From NCBI GenBank assembly GCA_011048475.1, contig DSDZ01000499.1, forward strand, positions 1 through 8,919: a DNA stretch of 8,919 bases, written 5' to 3'. Position numbers and translations under genes: made by a program. Under the pieces are notes generated by a model. It saw only the letters and a program-made list of their open reading frames with translations, ran no database searches and was not told the DNA's origin. The stretch is from Bacteroides sp. (GTDB lineage Bacteria; Bacteroidota; Bacteroidia; Bacteroidales; GCA-2748055). Shown here piece by piece: positions 5,071 through 8,919 of this stretch (position 1 is its first letter; the number at the start of each line of letters is the position of its first letter).

Positions 5071-6660
5071 ATGCGACATTTCCTTCCGGCATTCTGTATC
5101 TGTGCTCTTCTGCCTGTTTCCCTCATGGCTCAGCAACCCGATTGGGAAGGGGGCTTTCCCGACGGCTGCACGAGCATAACCGCGGGTAAGGGGGCCACGG
5201 CTGACGGATCGGTGATCACTTCGCACACGGACGACAGTCACCGTACCCGCTCCTGGATGGACATTGTCCCGGCTGCCAGGCATTCCCGGGGCTCCACTGC
5301 CACCATGTACCGCCGCGTCGCCGACGATTCACTGAAAATGCCCGCATACAGGCACATCCCCATCGGGGAGATCCCCCAGGCAAGGCAGACCTTTCAGTAT
5401 CTGAACACGGCCTATCCCTGCATGAACCAGTACCAGCTGGGGGTGGGGGAGTCTACCTTCGGGGGAAGGGACGAGTTACAGTCCGACGAGGGACTCATCG
5501 ACTGTCAACGGCTCTGCCTGCTGATGGTCGAACGGTGCAAAACTGCCCGGGAAGCCATTGAGCTTGCCGGGGAACTGACCGGGGAATACGGCTGGAATGA
5601 TTTCGGCGAATGCCTGACCATCGCTGACAAAAAGGAGGTATGGCACCTGGAGATCGTGGGCCCGGGCAAAGGGAAAGTGGGTTCGGTCTGGGCCGCGCAG
5701 CGGGTTCCGGACAACCACATCTCGGTCAATGCCAATGCGAGCCGGATCAGGGAGATCAACCTGGATGATCCGGACCACTTCATGGCCAGCAGGAATGTGT
5801 TCAGCGTGGCGGCCGAACAGGGCTGGTGGAAAGAGGGCGAAACCTTTGAGTTCTGCTATGTGTATGCTCCCGAAAGCCGTACCTCAATTGCCGCGAGGCG
5901 CAGGGAATGGAGGGTCTTCGACCTGCTGGCCCCGTCCCTGGACCTGGATCCCAATGCCGAGAACTATCCCTTTTCGGTAGCGCCTGATAAGAAGGTAACC
6001 CTGGAGGACCTGATCACCGTATTCTCCGATTACTACGAAGGCACTCCGTTCGATATGACAAAGAACATGACTGTCACAAACGAAGAAGGGATGGCGGTGA
6101 TTTCCCCCCTGGCCAATCCGCACATGCCTTACGACATGAACAGGCTGTTTGATATCAACGGCGGATGGGACTGGCGGGGGGAGCGGACCATTGCCCGCTG
6201 GTATACAATGTATGCCACCATCATCCAGTGCAGGGACTGGCTGCCGGATGAGATCGGCGGAGTGGTGTGGTTTGCCCTGGACAATGTGGCCTCCTCCATC
6301 TATATCCCCGTTTACTGTTCGGTCACCGATCTGCCAGGGTCATATAAGACCCCGGGACGTCCGAACGGCTTTACCCGCGAATCTGCCTGGTGGGCGTTTA
6401 ACCGTCTCGGCACACTCACCGCCCAGCGGTGGGGTGAGATGCGCCATGATGTGAACGGGGTCTGGGATGTATGGCAAATGGAATTGCTGGAAGCGCAGGA
6501 ACCCTTCGAGGAGAAAGTCCTGGAACAATACAGGGCGGGGAAGAGGGAAGAATCCGTCCGGACCCTGACGGAATACACCCTTCAGTGGGGAGATAAAGTG
6601 GTCAGCAAGGCATGGGAGCTGGGTGACATGCTGTGGACAAAGTATGACGAAAAATTCTGA
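5071..6660 (+). CDS. Secreted C69-family dipeptidase
   Basis: A 529-residue peptidase of family C69 (PepD-like, Ntn-hydrolase fold), which cleaves dipeptides. The key motif CTSITAGKGATADGSVI begins at Cys33; in this family that cysteine becomes the N-terminal nucleophile after a propeptide is removed. Residues 1-20 (MRHFLPAF, a hydrophobic core, then SLMA before QQ) form a likely Sec signal peptide, leaving only about 12 residues (QQPDWEGGFPDG) as a propeptide before Cys33. Further family features are the internal GVGESTFGGR and SVNANASRI segments and the C-terminal WAFNRLGTLTAQRWGEM region. The ATG at 5071 is preferred over a TTG at 5053 because it starts the signal peptide. The threonine aldolase gene follows after three bases, so the two are very likely co-transcribed. 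The product should act in the periplasm or outside, releasing amino acids. Confidence 0.92.
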   Translation: MRHFLPAFCICALLPVSLMAQQPDWEGGFPDGCTSITAGKGATADGSVITSHTDDSHRTRSWMDIVPAARHSRGSTATMYRRVADDSLKMPAYRHIPIGEIPQARQTFQYLNTAYPCMNQYQLGVGESTFGGRDELQSDEGLIDCQRLCLLMVERCKTAREAIELAGELTGEYGWNDFGECLTIADKKEVWHLEIVGPGKGKVGSVWAAQRVPDNHISVNANASRIREINLDDPDHFMASRNVFSVAAEQGWWKEGETFEFCYVYAPESRTSIAARRREWRVFDLLAPSLDLDPNAENYPFSVAPDKKVTLEDLITVFSDYYEGTPFDMTKNMTVTNEEGMAVISPLANPHMPYDMNRLFDINGGWDWRGERTIARWYTMYATIIQCRDWLPDEIGGVVWFALDNVASSIYIPVYCSVTDLPGSYKTPGRPNGFTRESAWWAFNRLGTLTAQRWGEMRHDVNGVWDVWQMELLEAQEPFEEKVLEQYRAGKREESVRTLTEYTLQWGDKVVSKAWELGDMLWTKYDEKF

Positions 6661-6663
6661 TTG

Positions 6664-7713
6664 ATGAACCAGACGAAAAACCGGCGGGGCTTCGCCAGCG
6701 ATAACAATGCCGGCGTTCATCCTGCCATCATGAAGGCAATGGCCTCGGTCAACCACGGTCACGTGATCGCCTACGGGGATGATCCTTATACACTGAAGGC
6801 CGTCGGGCGCATGAAAGCCTTGTTCGGCAAGGATGTCGCGGTGTATTTTGTTTTTATCGGAACTGCCGCCAACGTGCTGGGCCTTTCGGCGGTGACACAA
6901 CCCTATCATGCGGTCGTCTGTGCGGATACGGCACATATCCACGTGGATGAGTGCGGAGCACCTGAAAAATTCACCGGATGCAAGCTCCTTACCGTGGAAA
7001 CCCCGGACGGGAAGCTGAATGTGGACCTCATTAAAAAACACATGCACGGATTCGGTTTTGAGCACCACGTGCAGCCAAAGGTCATCTCCATCACCCAGTC
7101 CACGGAGCTGGGAACCATCTACACTCCGGAGGAGATCAGGCAGATCACTTCCTTTGCCCACCGGCGCGGGATGATGGTTCACATGGACGGGGCCCGATTA
7201 AGCAATGCAGCCGTTGCCCTGGACTGCACCTTCCACGAAATGACGGGCGGGGCAGGGGTGGATGTGCTCTCATTCGGGGGCACGAAAAACGGGATGATGT
7301 ACGGCGAGGCAGTGGTCTTTTTCGACACAAAGCTGTGCGGGGATTTCAAATACAGGAGAAAACAGGGGATGCAGCTTGCTTCCAAGATGCGTTTCATCGC
7401 AGCACAGTTCGATGCCTTCCTGGAGAATGATCTCTGGAAGACGAACGCGGCGCACGCCAACATGATGGCACAAAAGCTGCATGAGGCAGTGCGTGACATC
7501 CCGAAAGTGACCGTTACACGGAAGGTGGAGGCCAATGCCGTCTTTGCACGGATCCCGAAAGAGGTGATCGGCCGGCTCCAGGAAGCGTATTTCTTCTATG
7601 TGTGGGATGAGGATACATCCGAGGTGCGCTGGATGTGTTCCTTTGATACCACGGAAGAGGATATCAGCGGTTTCGCTTCCAAACTCAGATCGCTGGTCCG
7701 GCAGGATTCATGA
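6664..7713 (+). CDS. Low-specificity L-threonine aldolase (PLP-dependent)
   Basis: A 349-residue cytoplasmic fold-type I PLP enzyme that splits L-threonine or L-allo-threonine into glycine and acetaldehyde. Landmarks: FASDNNAGVHPAIMKAM (10-26), the pair Ala90-His91 where His91 would stack on the PLP ring, HMDGARLSNA (173-182) with Asp175 and Arg178 binding the cofactor, and FGGTKNGMMYGE (204-215) with Lys208 as the Schiff-base lysine. The length matches the family. The ATG at 6664 lies three bases after the dipeptidase stop (TGA TTG ATG), which suggests translational coupling; an in-frame TTG at 6661 adjoins it but the ATG is preferred. The context suggests that amino acids released by the peptidase are catabolised to glycine. 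The gene ends in a palindromic TCATGA that also holds the queA stop. Related beta-eliminating lyases (tryptophanase-like) are less likely given the length and motifs. Confidence 0.92.
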   Translation: MNQTKNRRGFASDNNAGVHPAIMKAMASVNHGHVIAYGDDPYTLKAVGRMKALFGKDVAVYFVFIGTAANVLGLSAVTQPYHAVVCADTAHIHVDECGAPEKFTGCKLLTVETPDGKLNVDLIKKHMHGFGFEHHVQPKVISITQSTELGTIYTPEEIRQITSFAHRRGMMVHMDGARLSNAAVALDCTFHEMTGGAGVDVLSFGGTKNGMMYGEAVVFFDTKLCGDFKYRRKQGMQLASKMRFIAAQFDAFLENDLWKTNAAHANMMAQKLHEAVRDIPKVTVTRKVEANAVFARIPKEVIGRLQEAYFFYVWDEDTSEVRWMCSFDTTEEDISGFASKLRSLVRQDS

Positions 7714-8919
7714 GGTCCGGGGGATCAGCAGGGAACTGTCACCGTAACTGAGGAAGCGGTACCCGCCGGTGAGGGCTTCGGTGTATACCCGCTTCCAGTC
7801 ATCTCCGAGCAGGGCGGCAATGAGCAGGAGCAGCGTGCTGCCCGGGAGATGAAAATTGGTCACCAGTCCCCCGATGGTCCTGAAACCGTAGCCGGGGACG
7901 ATCATCAGGCGGGTGGAGAAGCGGAGCACCTCCGTGTGGTCCCTCCTGCAGAAATTCAGAACAGCATCCAGGCTTTCCTTCAGTGGAACATCCCCCGGCA
8001 GCCATTCATTTTCCCACTGTTCCACCACCGCCAGGTCCTCCCGGACAGATGTGCCGCGGATCAGCTTCACTCCCAGCCAGTAAACGGATTCCAGGCTTCT
8101 GGTTGTAGTGGTGCCGATGGCGATGACCGGGCGGGAGTACCGCATCCAGGATTCAATGAAGGAGGTTTCCACGATCACGTTCTCCGCGTGCATGCGATGT
8201 TCCCTGGCATTCTTTTCTTTTACGGGGACGAAGGTATCCGCTCCCACGTGCAGGGTGAGGTTTTCCGTCCGGATCCCTTTTGCCGTCAGCTCTGCCATCA
8301 TCCGGTCCGTGAAATGTAGTCCCGCCGTAGGAGCTGCCACCGATCCGTTTTCCGTTCCGTAAACGGTCTGGTAACGTTCCCGGTCGACTGCTTCGGCCTC
8401 TCTTTTCAGGTAAGGGGGGACCGGCGTGTGGCCGGCCGACTCGATGATCTCGCTGAAGGTGATGGTCGGGTCCCCCCAGCTGAAGCGGACCAGGGCATCA
8501 TTATCGGACCTGGAAACCAGATATGCTTCCAGGGAAACGCTTTCACTGCCCACGGTTACATGCATCACGACGGGCCCTTCTTTCCATTTTTTGATGTTCC
8601 CCACCAGGCACCTCCACGTGCAGCCGGAGACCGACCGGAACGATTGCTGATAATCGGCCGGGTCGGCAGGCTCCAGGCAGAAGATCTCGATCCTGGCCCC
8701 GGTCGGTTTGCGGAACATGAGCCGTGCCCTGATCACCCGTGTATTGTTCATTACCACCAGTGCCTCCTGGGGAAGGAGAACGGGCAGGTCGGAGAAAAGG
8801 TGGTGGCTGATCTCCCCCTGGTTGCAGTACAGCAGCCTGGATTGGTCACGGTCGGGCAGGGGGTACCTGGCGATCCGCTCACCGGGCAGGGTGTAGGTAT
8901 AGGATGCGGTGTCCAGAAA
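7708..8919 (-). CDS. queA: S-adenosylmethionine:tRNA ribosyltransferase-isomerase QueA (5' end just outside window)
   Basis: QueA transfers and isomerises the ribosyl group of S-adenosylmethionine onto preQ1 in the wobble position of tRNA, giving epoxyqueuosine. The frame is open through the right edge with 403 residues visible; the first visible stretch YTLPGERIARYPLPDRDQSR matches the usual QueA N-terminus, so only a handful of residues are missing. Signatures seen are VVMNNTRVIRARL, GSVAAPTAGLHFT (visible residues about 192-204), GTTTTRSLESVYW, and TNFHLPGSTLLLLIAALLG near the end. The protein is longer than the roughly 350-residue proteobacterial enzyme and carries a WRCLVGNIKKWKEGP insert that I associate with Bacteroidetes QueA. 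It overlaps the threonine aldolase gene by six bases, tail to tail. No functional link to that neighbour is apparent. Confidence 0.95.
   Translation of the reverse strand, partial: FLDTASYTYTLPGERIARYPLPDRDQSRLLYCNQGEISHHLFSDLPVLLPQEALVVMNNTRVIRARLMFRKPTGARIEIFCLEPADPADYQQSFRSVSGCTWRCLVGNIKKWKEGPVVMHVTVGSESVSLEAYLVSRSDNDALVRFSWGDPTITFSEIIESAGHTPVPPYLKREAEAVDRERYQTVYGTENGSVAAPTAGLHFTDRMMAELTAKGIRTENLTLHVGADTFVPVKEKNAREHRMHAENVIVETSFIESWMRYSRPVIAIGTTTTRSLESVYWLGVKLIRGTSVREDLAVVEQWENEWLPGDVPLKESLDAVLNFCRRDHTEVLRFSTRLMIVPGYGFRTIGGLVTNFHLPGSTLLLLIAALLGDDWKRVYTEALTGGYRFLSYGDSSLLIPRTS

Noticed and set aside
5080..5283. N-terminal extension of fRMsr into the dipeptidase gene
   Set aside because: These codons are antisense to the signal peptide and catalytic Cys region of the dipeptidase, and their translation is unlike any GAF family N-terminus.
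6340..7182. A 280-codon minus-strand open frame antisense to the dipeptidase and threonine aldolase genes
   Set aside because: It lies wholly opposite two clear, conserved genes, shows no recognisable family, and is rich in His, Arg and Pro as expected for the shadow of GC-rich coding DNA.
1..8919. Search by eye for tRNA, rRNA, riboswitches, CRISPR repeats, IS ends, phage or defence genes
   Set aside because: No cloverleaf, spaced direct repeats, transposase motifs, long terminal inverted repeats or defence-family motifs were seen; nearly all DNA is accounted for by nine coding genes.

Overview
The window is 8.9 kb of compact, GC-rich bacterial chromosome holding nine protein-coding genes. 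Two run off the ends: a CstA-type carrier on the left and queA on the right. The best guess at a host is an uncultured member of the Bacteroidetes (Bacteroidota). The reasons are promoter-like boxes of the TAnnTTTG type just upstream of genes, little Shine-Dalgarno sequence, a long-form QueA of over 400 residues with a GNxKKWK insert, secreted proteins whose signal peptides end in a TGQQ or MAQQ style, and a multi-PAS/GAF sensor of a kind I recall from that phylum. This assignment is inference. No rRNA, tRNA, CRISPR array, insertion sequence or phage gene was seen.

Layout from left to right: cstA C-terminal half (+), acylphosphatase (-), exported glutathione peroxidase (+), a 751-residue membrane sensor with GAF and three PAS domains but no output domain (-), a single-domain response regulator (+), free methionine-(R)-sulfoxide reductase (-), secreted C69 dipeptidase (+), threonine aldolase (+), queA (-). 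Strands alternate almost gene by gene. The four convergent junctions overlap by 4 or 6 bases or leave only 25 or 39 bases. Intergenic DNA sits mainly in three divergent gaps (967-1097, 3922-4110 and 5029-5070), and none exceeds 300 bases.

Three functional themes can be inferred. (1) Signalling: the output-less sensor and the stand-alone receiver share a divergent promoter region and may belong to one phosphorelay whose kinase is elsewhere. (2) Oxidative-stress repair: a periplasmic thiol peroxidase and a cytoplasmic fRMsr. (3) Peptide and amino-acid use: a secreted dipeptidase directly followed by a threonine aldolase in one transcription unit, with a CstA carrier (a family linked to peptide or pyruvate uptake) nearby. 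QueA makes the queuosine precursor in tRNA and looks unrelated to its neighbours. Most of the window is ordinary housekeeping and accessory metabolism. The sensor and receiver pair is the part most worth following.
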